DNA of 64,000 nt from Trichobilharzia regenti. Lineage: Eukaryota > Platyhelminthes > Trematoda > Strigeidida > Schistosomatidae. The stretch covers positions 45,729,459 to 45,793,458 of the forward strand of contig OX235265.1 of NCBI GenBank assembly GCA_944472135.2, read 5' to 3'. The notes beneath the pieces were generated by a model, which was not told where the DNA came from, ran no database searches, and worked only from the letters and a program-made list of their open reading frames with translations. Position numbers and translations under genes: made by a program. Positions 22,069-33,775 of the stretch are shown here, piece by piece (the first letter of the stretch is position 1; each line of letters begins with the position of its first letter).

Positions 22069-23058
22069 TATGGATAAAACTTTATTTTTGATAAAATCAC
22101 AACGTGTTCTAATAGATATTTAGACTTTCATTAATTCATCATCTCATCTGTTATCTGTAAAGGTAGGCTTAGTTAAATGTCTGTCTGACAAACCCAACAA
22201 TACCAGTAAGTAGTGCATCAAAAAACCGAAATAATGAGACGAAACAGATTGAAGAAGTGTTGGTGTTGAATAACTATCTTATAAAACTCATTAGAAAGAT
22301 CAGAAAAGGCCAAAAGCAAAATAAAAATAATTGTGAAACTAGTAATGATAACATGAATAAGAGAGAATATAAGGCATCTACAGTCCTACCATATGAAGAG
22401 AGGACAGCTGAGAAACCTATGTAGGATTGTCAATAGAGCAGGAATTAGTGTGTCATTCAAATCTGCGAACTCACTCAGCGAGGACAAGCTGTGTAGGCTA
22501 GAGGAACCAGTGTGTTGACCCAATTGAACAAAATAATTTAATTTACAAAATACCTTGCAATGACTGCGGATTAGGTGAACTACATAGGTCAAACTAGTAG
22601 TGGATCAGGTTTAGTGGGATTATCAGAACATAAGAATTTAGCTAATGTTAGAATGGTTGATTCCATGAAGATGAGTAATTTAGAAAGCAAACTCAGCAAC
22701 TGCACTGCATGCATTAATTCACAACCACACATCCTAACAAGTTATTTATTTTATTATTAAAAACACCTTATTTCCCATCTTATTGACTAACGATACTAGT
22801 CGTACTTCGCATCCTATTATTGCATTTGATTGATAACACTAATATTCGTTCCGAATGTACTTTGTCCTATACTGATTTCACTCAAATATCTGATCAATGT
22901 TTACTCATGTATATGAATGAAGGAAGAAAGTTGTGTGAGTGAATACCTTTATATGATAATGAATGGCAATAGTGTGTGCTCGAAGCGTCGCTGTCATCAA
23001 TAAATATTCCTGTATAACAACACTGTGTGATTTTATCCAAATAAAATTTTATCGATAA
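22069..23058 (+). mobile_element. PLE copy with short inverted ends
   Basis: A ~45-bp inverted repeat (22069-22113 and 23013-23058; core GATAAAATCACA / TGTGATTTTATC) brackets decayed RT thumb DNA (LVKCLSDK near 22170), an E-Q-N-N-L-I-Y-K-I-P-C-N-D-C segment near 22530, and the YIGQTSS GIY-YIG core with S-E-H at 22580-22640. Several stops and shifts occur. The downstream UTR resembles that at 41060-41215. Confidence 0.75.
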
Positions 23059-23642
23059 TGGAGTTATACTCTGTCACAGTGCCCAAGTTTTATCCTTATA
23101 CCCTATATAGACTGTTGATCACAAAGTTTATAGAACTCTTATTTTTACTAATGTAGGCCTGAAAATTGTCTATTAGATAAAATTCTTGATAAGTAGTGAA
23201 CAAAAATTGAGAGTAAAGGTTTGGCCTATGTTTTCACCTGAATTCAGATAATTTTTGACTAATTTTGTCTATGCCTAAACAGAACAAAATGTACTAGAGT
23301 TTTTTATTTACTTATCTGAAGGATCAGTTTGTACGTGTAATAGTCCTATTTACTCATGGTGAACAGACACCTAGTCTCATATCTGTTGGTAAGAATTGAT
23401 TCCCTAATTAATAACCTTTTCAATTACTTCTTGTTTGATGATTTATCTTCTGCCAGATATATTTATTTTTAAATTGTCTAGGTAATATGACTATTTAGAA
23501 ATCGCAATTTATTATCTGTAAAAAAAAGTATCCATATGATATGTATTCATAAATCGTTGTTCCGTATCCTGATAGCAGTTCACTGACACGTTGTAAGACT
23601 GTTGTGATCTTCCCATGAGCAAGGATCACCAAGCTTAAATAT
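23059..23642. other. No feature seen
   Basis: AT-rich; nothing recognised. Confidence 0.5.
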
Positions 23643-24198
23643 GGTGGAGAAGATTTGTAGCTCAGGTGGATGACTTTGATGCGGTTGTGTTCCCTGAGCT
23701 GAATAGTTTATTTGCGAAGCTTTCATTGCCCTACTAGGCAACATTTTCAATTTGAAGTGAACTTTTAGATTTCTCCACGAGTTGCTACAATTTATTTTGT
23801 AGATGATGTTGGTTTTATCTTCTTTCGTTGTTAAGTCTTTTGAGTTACATAGAACTAAGTGAAGTAACTTTGTTGGTTCGTGTACGAAGTCAATTCCTAA
23901 ACGTTTGAAGAGTTTTGTAGTGGTTTCTGAGATGTCATTTATATATGGTAGGGCGATTTTATTTGTATTTTCCTTCGATTTGATAGGTCAGCTTGGGGAG
24001 TATATATCTTTTGATTAGATTCCGTGGATACCAATTCTTTTGGAAGACGTCAATGAGATATCTTTCTTCAATTTTTTTAAAGGTGGGAGTGTCACAATGA
24101 GTCCTAGCCCCCTTGAATAGTGTGTGTATACAACTCCGTCTGTGTGTTATTGGATTGTTACTGTTGTAATTAAGTATTAGTTCCGTGTAATTAATCAA
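23643..24198 (-). mobile_element. PLE fragment, left half of an inverted pair
   Basis: The minus strand encodes ARTHCDTPTFKKIEERYLID and V-F-Q-K-N-W-Y-P-R-N-L-I-K-R (PLE RT thumb), then in other frames L-N-N-E-R-R and I-I-Y-K-I-N-C near the GIY-YIG start. The end, on the plus strand, begins GGTGGATGACTTTGATGCGG. The adjoining 24199-24480 repeats this end in opposite orientation. Confidence 0.75.
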
Positions 24199-24480
24199 TT
24201 ACAACAGTAACAATGCAAATGACGCCACACACAAACCAACTAAATCACTTCACTCATCTCTATGTCAATCAAAAGACTCAACAACGAAAGAAGATAAAAC
24301 CAACACCATCTACAAAATAAATTGTAACAACTCGTGGAGAAATCTAAAAGCTCACTTCACTAAATTGAAGTATCCGCTGAAGATGTTGTCTAGTAGCACA
24401 ATGAAAGCTTCGCTGACAAACTATCCAGCTCAGAGAACACAACCACATCAAGCTCACCACGCTGTAAGTCAGCAAGATCG
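24199..24480 (+). mobile_element. PLE fragment, right half of the inverted pair
   Basis: Encodes T-K-E-D-K-T-N-T-I-Y-K-I-N-C-N-N-S-W-R-N-L-K and ends in GAACACAACCACATCAAG, the inverse of the 23650-23900 end. Similar inverted pairs occur at 57687-58475. Confidence 0.7.
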
Positions 24481-24769
24481 ATTGCTCTAGTCCAGTCTAT
24501 TTCTGTCTATCAAGTAACCAGTCAGCTGCATCACAATCATAAATTCAATTAAACAGTTTTAACATACTTGGAGTTAGTTAAACCTTGAAATGATTACTGA
24601 GTCAACACTAACTTCAGAATGGTAGCTATGGTTACAGAATAACTATATATATATATATCCTATGGTTGTAATAACAAAGGTCAAATTTTAATCACTTCAT
24701 ATTCTATGGGTTATAAAAAATGGCTAATATACACTTAATTTTCAATAGTTGGTTTTTAAAGACTAAATT
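24481..24769. other. No feature seen; short TA run
   Basis: AT-rich with (TA)n near 24642-24658. Confidence 0.45.
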
Positions 24770-24940
24770 TGTGTTTACGAGTTTGACGATGGATTGATGT
24801 CGATTAGATAACCATTGAGAACCAAGGAGTAGTTGATAGACGATGGTTCCCAAACTAGGATGAAACAGCTGTCCAGTACTCCAGTACTGTTTTTCAATGT
24901 TTCTCTAACTGATATCAATCCATGGTCAAACTCGTAAAAA
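24770..24940. repeat. Inverted dimer of hammerhead-repeat ends
   Basis: Outer parts (GAGTTTGACGATGGATTGAT on the left, its inverse ATCAATCCATGGTCAAACTC on the right) are complementary. The centre has GATGGTTCCCAAACTAGG then ATGAAACAGCTGTCCAGTAC, a hammerhead remnant without the CTGANGA core. Confidence 0.65.
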
Positions 24941-25284
24941 AAATCTAATATACACTTAATTATTTAAGATTAATTTATGGAATGAATATCACTGAGTGTA
25001 CCTACCCACCTATCTGGTTATATTTCAAATTCTGATACATCATATTGGTGTAACAATGCTCAAAAAGGTGAAGAGAAATGCCTTTGTCTATCATTTCAAT
25101 GCAATGTAGCATTTTGATGAAGTATGCATGAAAAGACACAAAAAGTTAGACATAAAACGAACCAAATTGCTTATCTGTACTTTTTTCTGATGAATATTAA
25201 ATTTCTTTTAGGTCTAATAGTCTCAATCCTTAACAAGCAGTAAATCATAAACGTTACATTCATGCGAATAATTCATCGTTCATT
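24941..25284. other. No feature seen
   Basis: AT-rich spacer between hammerhead-repeat copies. Confidence 0.45.
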
Positions 25285-25500
25285 TTCTATAGTTGGTTTG
25301 TAAGGGTTAGTTTTGTTTTGTTTATGAGTTGATCACGGATTGATATCAGTTAGAGAACCACTGGAAAACCAGCCACAGGGAGTACTGAACAGCTGTTTTA
25401 TCCTAGTTTGGGAATCATCGGCAGTGCGCACTCACTGCCAGGGTTAGAACCCAGGATACCCTTCCGGTTATAAGGCAAGCTCGTTAACTTAGTGTGTTCC
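25285..25500 (-). mobile_element. Hammerhead/tRNA-like repeat, truncated
   Basis: The minus strand has the tRNA-like head with B box GGTTCTAACCC (degenerate), then a hammerhead relic with CCGATGA in place of the core and AAAAC in place of GAAAC, and the tail containing GGTTCTCTAACTGATATCAA. Decayed copy. Confidence 0.65.
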
Positions 25501-26159
25501 ACAAAGATACGCAGATCATTAGAACCAGAATTATAAACAACATTTACAAGTAGATATTTATATATTCTAAGTGTAAACATGTTATTAAGATGTACTCTTG
25601 GAGAACAAAATAAACGATGATACAAACATTGTTTATTTTTACCAGTTATAACAAATGACCGTATTACTATCAAAGGTTTCAGGGTTTAATTGATTACAAA
25701 CAATTAAGTGTATATTGGGGCCACAAACATTTGTATTTACTTGCCCAAAACTCTATATAGACAGTGATTTACTAGGCTAGTGCCAGTATATTAAAATTTT
25801 GTTTGTTTGTTGAGGGCTGTTGGCAGTGGAATCTGAGACGCATTGTGTGTTCTACTTGAAACTTACTATCTGGATTCAGCTGCACTCTAGTCAGTGGTGT
25901 TGTCTTCACTTATTTGAAATAGCATGACTGCCAGCTACTGTCATTGGTGAGTATGTCTCCTCACGCCTCACCGGTCGACCACAGTAGCCACTAGTTCTCA
26001 CTAGAACTTAAAGCAACTTTATACCTGTAGTCAGTTACTAGTGGACACAAGACTAATCTTCAAGTATTGGTTTGTAGACAGATTTGTTTGATTTCAGTAG
26101 TGAGAAGGAAACAAATTCCGTTAGTGAAAACTAAAAACTCTTCAAGAACATACACCCAT
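25501..26159. other. Spacer with weak hammerhead-repeat debris
   Basis: The segment 25960-26105 (CACTAGTTCTCACTAGAACT, then TATTGGTTTGTAGACAG) resembles the outer part of the hammerhead repeat; the rest shows nothing. Confidence 0.35.
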
Positions 26160-26345
26160 AATCCCACCATCAGGGATCGAGCCCAGGACCTTCAGGCTAT
26201 CAGACGCCGTTGAGGTCACTGGTTCGTACCCCTGAAGGGTCTCAAATAAGGATGAAAAAGATATCGAGTACTCCCTGGTTTCCAGTGATTTTCTAACTGA
26301 AGTCATTTGGCGGTCAGAAAACTACAGTCAATCAAACCGAAAACT
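26160..26345 (+). mobile_element. Hammerhead/tRNA-like repeat, decayed
   Basis: Contains GATCGAGCCCAGGACCTTCA (inverse tRNA-like head), then GAAGGGTCTCAAATAAGGATG and AGTACTCCCTGGTTTCCAGTG. The ribozyme core is lost. Confidence 0.5.
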
Positions 26346-26573
26346 GAAAATATGAGAAACCACAGGTATGAATAAGAAAAATGTTCAAATTATTTGAACT
26401 ATGCCATAATATCATTGCTTATTTCTGTCCTGATATTAGTAATGTGTAACAATAATTATCAAGATACTAGAAATCATTCGTTAAATAGCCTAAGTGGAGC
26501 GCCTCAGAGTGAATCAGATCAAATAAAAAGTTTGGGATTGATGATACTGAATTTTCATTTTTTTTTCTTCACT
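26346..26573. other. No feature seen
   Basis: Target-site flank of the LINE; nothing recognised. Confidence 0.45.
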
Positions 26574-26798
26574 CATCATTCATTAAACCTCGCCAGATAC
26601 TATCTTGCTAGGCTACTAGCTTACTAGTTTTCTAGCCGGTCCCAAGCCCGGTTAAAGAGGGAGGGTTGGGGCGTGGTGCTAGCAACTCCACCCCTGTAAA
26701 ACAACCAAATCGCTACAGAAACTTCAACGAATAAATATATTAAAAATTCTAAAAACATAAGCAATAGCCTTACTTTTCGCTGGAATCGGGGAAGTGAA

Positions 26799-29030
26799 AT
26801 GACGCAGGCTGGTGAAAGCCTTCGGGAAGCCAGTCAGCCGATGTGCCTTCTTTCGATGAAAGCAAAAGTAAGGATGGGTACCTGGAATGTTCGTACAATG
26901 TACGAAACTGGAAAGGCTGCCCAGATAGCCGCTGAAATGAGAAGGTACAGAATAGAAGTGTTGGGAATCTGCGAAAGCAGATGGAACGGAACTGGAAGGT
27001 GCCAACTACCTACTGGAGAGACAGTAATCTATTCCGGCCACCTAGAGGACAACCATGAGCACACCGAGGGAGTGGCCATCATGATGTCACCAACAGCAAC
27101 CAAAGCTCTCATGCAGTGGGAACCAATCTCCTCCAGGATAATGACAGCCAGGTTCAACTCAAAAGGAAGGAAAGTTACAGTCATTCAATGCTATGCGCCT
27201 ACAAACGTCTCAGAACAAGAGAAGAAGGAGGCGTTCTACAGACAACTACAAGCAATAATGGACAACGTCCCAAATGGCGATATCAAAATCCTGATGGGCG
27301 ACATGAATGCGAAGCTGGGAGAAGACAACACAGGAAGAGAACTCACCATGGGTCGTGAGGCCCTCGGTGAAATGAACGACAATGGTGAACTCTTCTCAGA
27401 CTTCTGCGCCTTCAATGATTTGGTGATTGGTGGTAGTGTGTTCAAACACAAGGATATACACAAGACGACATGGATTTCACCAGATGGAAACACCAAGAAT
27501 CAAATAGACTTCATCTCAATTTCAAGAAAGTGGAGACGGAGCCTACTGGACACAAGGTCAAGGAGAGGAGCAGATGTGGGTTCAGACCACTATCTAGTAC
27601 AAGGGACTTTCAAGGTGAAACTAAAAGCCTCGAGGATAGCTGGGGATAGGCCACAATGCAAGTTCAACACTCAATTACTGAAGGACACAACCACAAAAGA
27701 CACTTTCACTGCAACTGTCAGAGCAAAGCAGGAAACACTACGCGACATCACTGAAGAATCATGCGTGGAAGAACATTGGAAGTCTCTGAAGGCGATTCTC
27801 AACGAAACGTGTTCAACGGTTCTAGGAAGAAAGAAGAGACAAGACAAGGAATGGCTCTCAACGGACACTTGGAAATTAATAGAAGAGAGGAGAATGGTGA
27901 AAGAGAAAATGATTCAATGCAAGGACGGACAGGAGAAGGAGACGATGAGCTCAACTTACAAAGCACTGGACAAAGAAGTGAAGAAGAGTGCTAGGAAGGA
28001 CAAAAGACGATTCTACGACAACCTGGCCACTGAAGCTGAGAAGGCAGCAGGCAAAAGGGACCTGAGGACACTATATCAGATAACCAAATCTCTATCCGGG
28101 AAGAGATCAACACAAGCGAAACCTATAAAAGACAGCCAAGGGAACCCAATTACCAAGGAAGAAAAACAGATTAAACAATGGGCGGATCACTTCAAAGGAC
28201 TCTTGAACCGACCATCACCTGCAACCCGTCCAGAAATACCAACAACAGCGCGCACACAACTGCAAGTTGACACCAATCCTCCAACGAGAGCTGAAGTCTT
28301 GAACGCAATCAAGCTTCTGAAAGCTGGAAAAGCAGCCGGACCAGATGGAATACCCCCTGAAGCACTGAAAGCAGACCCAGAGACTACAGCAGACATGCTG
28401 ACTCCATTATTGCAAAAGGTCTGGAAGGAGGGAAAGGTGCCTACTGACTGGAGGAAAGGTTACCTCGTGAAACTACCAAAGAAGGGCGACTTAGGACTCT
28501 GCAAGAACTGGCGAGGAATCATGCTCCTATCGACGCCAAGTAAAATCCTGAGTCGCATCATCCTGGAGAGATTAAAGGACGCACTGGAGACAGAACTCCG
28601 ACCAGAACAAGCTGGATTCAGGAAAGGCAAATCATGTACTGACCAAATTGCAACTCTACGCATCATCATCAAACAAAGCATGGAATGGCAATCAAACCTC
28701 TACCTCAACTTTATAGACTTTGAGAAGGCCTTCGACAGCGTTGACCGTGAAGTAATTTGGAAATTACTCGAGTACTATGGCGTACCCCAAATATTCATCA
28801 ACCTTATTCAACAGCTGTACGACAACGGCACCTGCCAAGTGATCCACAACGGAAAACTCAGCGAGGCGTTTGGAGTAAACACAGGAGTCAGACAAGGGTG
28901 CTTACTATCACCAATGATATTCCTAATTGTGGTGGACTGGATTATGCGTCAGACAGTGGGAAACGAGAAGACAGGAATATCCTGGACCGACGTGAAGAAC
29001 CTAGAAGACCTGGATTTCGTGCGTGGATGA
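26799..29030 (+). pseudogene. RTE endonuclease-reverse transcriptase, frameshifted at the catalytic motif
   Basis: The start is the first ATG. Residues ~25-270 are an AP endonuclease-like domain: GTWNVRT, catalytic E in CESRW (about 59), YAPTNV, GDMNAKLG and SDHYLV. RT follows from about residue 500: AAGPDGIPPEAL, NWRGIMLLS, QAGFRKGKSCTDQ, FIDFEKAFDSVDREV and GVRQGCLLSPM. The frame is intact for 743 codons and then breaks at the FADD motif: other copies read GATTTCGCCGATGAT, whereas here GCC is replaced by GTGCGTG, a net +4. The remaining C-terminus continues in other frames to 29784. In life the protein nicks target DNA and copies its own RNA in the nucleus. Confidence 0.93.
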
Positions 29031-29785
29031 TTTATGTTTGATGTCACACAAAATCGAAGACTTACAAGCGAAAACCGACAAACTGGTCGAAGAAGCAGCC
29101 AGGAAGACAGGACTCCAGGTGAACATAGACAAGACGGAGGTTATGAAAATAACCAACCAACAACAGCAACAACATCCAACGTCAATCACCATCAACGGGA
29201 GGGATTTGAAAGAGGTTACTTCATTCACTTATCTAGGGAGCATTGTCTCAACTACAGGAGGAGCGGACGAGGATGTCAAATCGAGCGAGAATCGGGAAGG
29301 CGAGAAACACATTCATCAGCCTGAAATCAATCTGGAAATCTTCGTCACTCAGCATCACCAACAAAATTCGGATTTTCAATACAAACGTCAAGTCAGTTCT
29401 TCTATACGGATCAGAAACTTGGGCGGGTCACAAAGAATATTTCCAAAAGGCTGCAGACCTTTATTAACAACTGTCTTCGCTCTATACTGAAGATCAGATG
29501 GCCGGAAAGAATCACCAACAAGGAATTATGGGAACAAACAAAGCAAGAACCAATCGCCCAACAAATATGCAGGAGAAAGTGGAGATGGATAGGACACTCG
29601 AGTGGAACCCGAAAGGGAAGCGGCGTGTGGGACGTCCAAGGGTGACATGGAGGAGATCGTGTGAAGAGGAGTTGAAACAATATGGACTAACATGGATGCA
29701 GGCGAAAAGTATAGCAGAAGACAGAATCAAGGTGAGACGTGCAGTTGAAGCCCTATGTTCCACTAGGAACCCAAGGGAGCAATAA
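29023..29785 (+). pseudogene. RTE C-terminal region in shifted frames
   Basis: The frame at 29023 encodes D-D-L-C-L-M-S-H-K-I-E-D-L, VNIDKTEVMKI, a Q-rich spacer, LKEVTSFTYLGSIVSTTGGA. A 4-bp duplication (CGAG) near 29281-29290 then shifts the frame. The frame at 29243 continues ARIGKARNTFISLKSIWKSS and VKSVLLYGSETWAGHKEYF. Another shift near 29450 leads to CLRSILKIRWPERI. A short internal deletion near 29597 removes the HTLRKPSS block before KRRVGRPRVTWRRS and the end. Several independent lesions mean this copy has been inactive for some time. Confidence 0.88.
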
Positions 29786-29870
29786 TAATAATAAAATACA
29801 TCATTCATTATCTAACCAAATGTCTGATTTAATAGAGCTTTACAGTTCTGTCAATTTTTATTTTTCCAAA

Positions 29871-31009
29871 GAATGGATACTGAACAAAGAATACTCTTTT
29901 CAATAACTTCATTATCAGGCTCTACGCTTATGTATACATTATAGTGAATGAATAAATTAATGTTATTAACAACATGAAAATGTGTGTATTGTCCTGTCCA
30001 AGTATTTTTCCTATGCAAATTTCTTTTTATACACATTTTCAAAGCTTCGTTCCTATCAAGTACAAAAGAAATTTAATGAAGACCCTTAGCCACAGAGTTA
30101 GATCTATATGCTCAGAAGAAGTAATTGAAGATGAATTAAGCTTTGTATATGATACTTCGATCGAAAATAGATATCCCGACAAATTTATGAAGAAACACAT
30201 GACAAAGAAAGTGGCAAAGGACTACTCACTATCCTTAAACAAGAAACCTCTTTATATACGACTGCAATTCAAGGGCGATATTCCAAGTGAGATAATTACG
30301 AGGAAATGAGGAAAATCAGTTCAAAGAACTTTTAATGCTGGCAAACTACACGTCTTATTCTGTACACGACCGATGGTGCTACCTCGAATGAAAGATGAAG
30401 TACCTAGACTAGCTGGCCACTTCAGATTGTATCTACCAATTCATCTGCGCTTGTCGAGATAGTTATATTGGCCGTCACTTTAGGAACTTGACTTTTCGTT
30501 CTCACTCAAGAACATCTCCCAGTATGGCTAAGTAAAGGTGTAGTTAAAACCATTGACAGTTCGATATTGGACCATCTGGTGTGAACCGGCCACAAAGCCT
30601 GCGTTGAAAAATCTTTCTTCATCATCTATCAGGTGCCTAATGAATTGTCAAAAACATCGAGGTACCGTATGCTCCAAACAGCAGAGGCTATCGTAATTTG
30701 TGTAAAACAACCAGTGCTTTGTGTGCAAAAGAAGCAAGTCCGGTCACTACTACTGTCCTGACCGGCCTTCAGTTGAGACTATAAATTCATGAATTTGTAT
30801 TATCTTTCCTAATTTTTCTGACATCCAGTGTATTGTTATGTTGATGGTATTGAACTGTAATCTATCAGTATTATTGATTCAATGTTGTTTGAACCACATT
30901 AATGTTGTCCATAACACTAATTCATTCATTCATTCACTATAATGTATGTATAACTGTATAGCCTGATGATGAAGTTATCGAAAAAGTACTCTTTGTTCAG
31001 TATCCATTC
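29871..31009 (+). mobile_element. PLE copy with ~105-bp inverted terminal repeats
   Basis: The left arm (29871-29975) is the inverse of the right arm (30901-31009). Between them: RT C-terminus (29974-30306), a GIY-YIG core in another frame near 30425-30475 (IYQFICACRDSYIGR), and the PLE C-terminus (VKTIDSSILDHLV, I-I-Y-Q-V-P-N-E-L, AEAIVICVKQPVLCVQKK) to 30761. It lies 60 bp downstream of the full-length LINE. Confidence 0.88.
29974..30309 (+). pseudogene. PLE RT C-terminal fragment
   Basis: A 111-codon frame: FVPIKYKRNLMKTLSHRVRS, ICSEEVIEDELSFVYDT, K-F-M-K-K-H-M and KKPLYIRLQFKGDIPSEI. This is the thumb-to-linker part of a PLE polyprotein. A TGA at 30307-30309 ends it, but coding similarity continues (F-N-A-G-K-L-H, TRPMVLPR), so the stop is a lesion. 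The first ~20 residues overlap the terminal repeat and are probably not original coding sequence. Confidence 0.8.
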
Positions 31010-31015
31010 TTTCAT

Positions 31016-31807
31016 TTCTCTGTTTTAGTACGATGCATCAATTAACACAACAAACTTGTTTTATCTGCGTGAGTCTTTCTATATGTGCTTTCATTTGCAT
31101 TTTGCACTAAATTTCAAAAATATACACACAAATATAGAATTCCAACGTCTCAAAAATGATGAATTCGCATAAAAATAAAATGCCATATTTGAATATCACT
31201 CATTAAAAAATTGTCACGCACACCAAGAAGTTGAAATAAACCCCAGGTATTTACGAGGATAGAAATTCTTGATTTAAAATGTGCCATTATCATGTAAACT
31301 TGCCACCAGACATCAATTAACAAAGTAAAGATTAAAACGGTAATCAAAACTCTTACCAATAAACACGAAGTTGTATTCTGTATTATGAAAATTATATGCG
31401 ACAATGTTTAAAACCATTTTGAGGGATCAACTTAATGCTGTTCAGTAGATGTCGCGTTAAAAGGCATAACGTCCTATTGTAGAGTTTTCATTCATGAGAA
31501 TATTGAAAATAACTAGGTAACAAAATAATTCAAGAATTTTTCAGGCAGTACGAAGGATCGTGATTTAACCGTCAGACTACTTAGACCATCAATTCTAGAA
31601 AGAGGTGATATATACGAGTTGATATACGCTGACTGGTCCTTATATATCTATATATATACAGTGAGAGATTATGTTGCATACAGCTGTTCCATAATGAAGT
31701 TAATATAAGAATAAAGCTACGAAAACATACAGCGTGTAAATACTGGTCGACAGTGTATCCCTCTATAAGAACAACAAAGTTATTAATACTCCTCTTTTTA
31801 ATTCCCC
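31016..31807. other. No feature seen
   Basis: AT-rich, with a short TATATATC stretch near 31642-31660. Confidence 0.5.
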
Positions 31808-32295
31808 TATTGATTGACTATACTGGGCTAAAATGTTTGGTCTCTATTGACATGTTGGCCCCCTGTATGGACGCTTTGATGACTCCTTGAGCAGTACATG
31901 GTGTAATTTCAATCGACGATACTAACAGTAGAATTCACGATGCACATTTCTTCCTATTTTAGGAATCATCAGTCGGATTTACCTATAACCTAGTGTGTAG
32001 TGATGATTCCAATGAAACTCGAACCGGAGTAAACATTCTTGTCTAACATAACTGGTCAATAGAAAATTCAAACAAATAAAGAAAATTTCAATAAAAACAG
32101 CTGATACCCATTGTACAGGAGATGGTTCTCGTAGCGCACATGGCCTATTGAATGTCCCCCTGGCATTTGATACGATAAGTGTTGGTTCCAAGTCTCAGTG
32201 AGAGTATCATCACATTCGGGGTGCAGTTACCTTCACATGACGAGTCCAAAATAAGACGGAACCTGCATCTTCGATTTCACCGTTAGCCACCGTCA
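31808..32295 (+). mobile_element. Smα-like SINE, diverged
   Basis: Same order as 9160-9478: TCTCTATTGACATGTTGGCC, TTTGATGACTCC, the GGAATCATCAGTCGGATTTA region, CATTTGATACGATAAGTGTT and a 3' hammerhead relic. About 100 bases near 32020-32110 appear inserted relative to the other copies. Confidence 0.7.
32220..32281 (+). ncRNA. Degenerate Smα hammerhead ribozyme
   Basis: GTGCAGTTACCTTC stem, ATGACGA in place of the core (C3 lost), GTCCAAAATAAGAC helix II, GGAAC, then GCATCTTCGATTTCAC. The core is damaged; presumed inactive. Confidence 0.6.
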
Positions 32296-32764
32296 ACCAA
32301 AATAACAACAATAAAATTTGTTAAAAATAAAGAATACATTGTGTGAAGACTTAAATACATTGAGGCAATGTTTATAGATGGTCATAATGACTGCGCTTTG
32401 AGTAAATTTAGCTTATTTTCGTCAGCTACATAGACTGCTATCTAGGAATATCATTAAAACAGTTTTCTTCTGGGTGACCTTTTTTTAGTTGTTTGTCAAA
32501 TTTAATTTAAACTTATAAACTGCAGTGAGCACAGTAGGAAGTATCATTGTTGACCTGAAGCCTTAAGTTTACTTGCAAAACAAAATACTTCACATAATTC
32601 TAATATGTAGTAGTTGACATTTATTTTTAGGACTTAGTATATTCATTTCCAAAAGAAATAAGACATATGTCTTTCTCGTTATCGACACAGAAAATTGGCT
32701 TTCAGTTTTACAATTACAGAGAAAACAGTACAGTTTCAAATACCTGATTCATATTGTTCATAAA
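32296..32764. other. No feature seen
   Basis: AT-rich; nothing recognised. Confidence 0.5.
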
Positions 32765-33772
32765 TAAGTGATCCACAAAGGAAAACTCTAAGAAGCTTTC
32801 AGAGTGAATACAGGAGTTAGACAAGGTTGCCTGTTATCACCAGTGGACTGGATTATACGTCAGACTGTGCACAGGGAGTGGGAAGACAGGAATACGTTGA
32901 ACCATCTATCGATAAGAAGACTCTAGAAGATCTCGATTTCCCGTCTGGACAATTTATGTCAAACAAACTCGAAGAATTGCAGGCGAAAATTAAAAAAAAC
33001 TGGCAGAAGAAGCAGCCAGTGAAGACAAGACTCCAGGAAGACAGAGAAGACTGAGGTGATGAAGGTAACCAACTAACCAACAGCAACAACAACCAGCACC
33101 AAGGGAAAGATTTGACGGAGGTTACTTCCTCCACTTATCTAGGAAGCATTGTTTCAACCACAAGCACTCGGAACGGATGAAGATGTCAGCCAGCCAGAAT
33201 CGGAAAGATAAGATATGCTTTCATTAATCTGGAATTGGTTTGGAAATCTGCACTTAGTCAGCATCAAGGGAAATAATCGGATTTTTAGCACAAATATGAA
33301 GTCAGTCAGTCAGCACTTGTATTTTAGTCAGAAACTTGCACTACACTCGCGTCATATAGAGCATTTCCAACAGGCCACTGCAGACTGTGAACCACAGCTG
33401 CCTTCTCTGGCTCCCTATTGAAATAAAATGACTGGCCGGAGTTAATTAGCGACAAGAAACGCAGGAAACAAACTAAGCCAGAACCCATCCCTTAAAAAAT
33501 AAGCAAGATAAAGTACGGATTGATCGGGTGCACATTGAAGAGACCGTCGAATGACATAGGGCAGCAGTCTGTCGAGTGGGATCCGAATGGGAAACAATAA
33601 GTGTGGTTCATCCTGGGGTGACATGGAAAAAATGGTGTGAGCAGGAGGTTAGAGATTACGGGCAATCGTGCACTTAGATAAAGAGGACGGCAGAAAATAG
33701 AACCAAGTGGAGATATGTTGTAGAAGCTATGTTCAACTAGGAACCTAAGGGAACAATAATAATAATTGTAAA
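32765..33772 (+). mobile_element. RTE-type LINE (family 1), 5'-truncated copy
   Basis: Starts VIHKGKL in the RT, has the intact CAA in GVRQGCLLSP, V-D-W-I-I-R-Q-T, EDLDFPSGQFMSNKLEELQA in place of the catalytic FADD segment, then the Q/N-rich spacer and ELVWKSALSQ. It ends in GAAGCTATGTTCAACTAGGA and an AAT tail. Many indels. Confidence 0.85.
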
Positions 33773-33775
33773 TGC

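Larger units (their letters stand above)
26586..29798 (+). mobile_element. Full-length RTE-type LINE (family 1)
   Basis: A perfect 12-bp target duplication, CATCATTCATTA, lies at 26574-26585 and 29799-29810. It bounds a 3213-bp element with a ~210-bp leader, one long ORF (from 26799) and an (AAT)n tail. Domains in order are apurinic endonuclease, RT and the RTE C-terminal region. Although full length, the ORF carries at least three frame disruptions after position 29010, so this copy cannot make full-length protein. It is the reference copy for more than ten fragments in the window. The nearest named families are probably schistosome SR2/Perere-type RTEs, which I cannot confirm. Confidence 0.93.

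Noticed and set aside
30962..30985. Hammerhead-like CTGATGA ... CGAAAA at the PLE end (also inverse at 20400)
   Set aside because: The intervening bases cannot form a helix II of more than three pairs.
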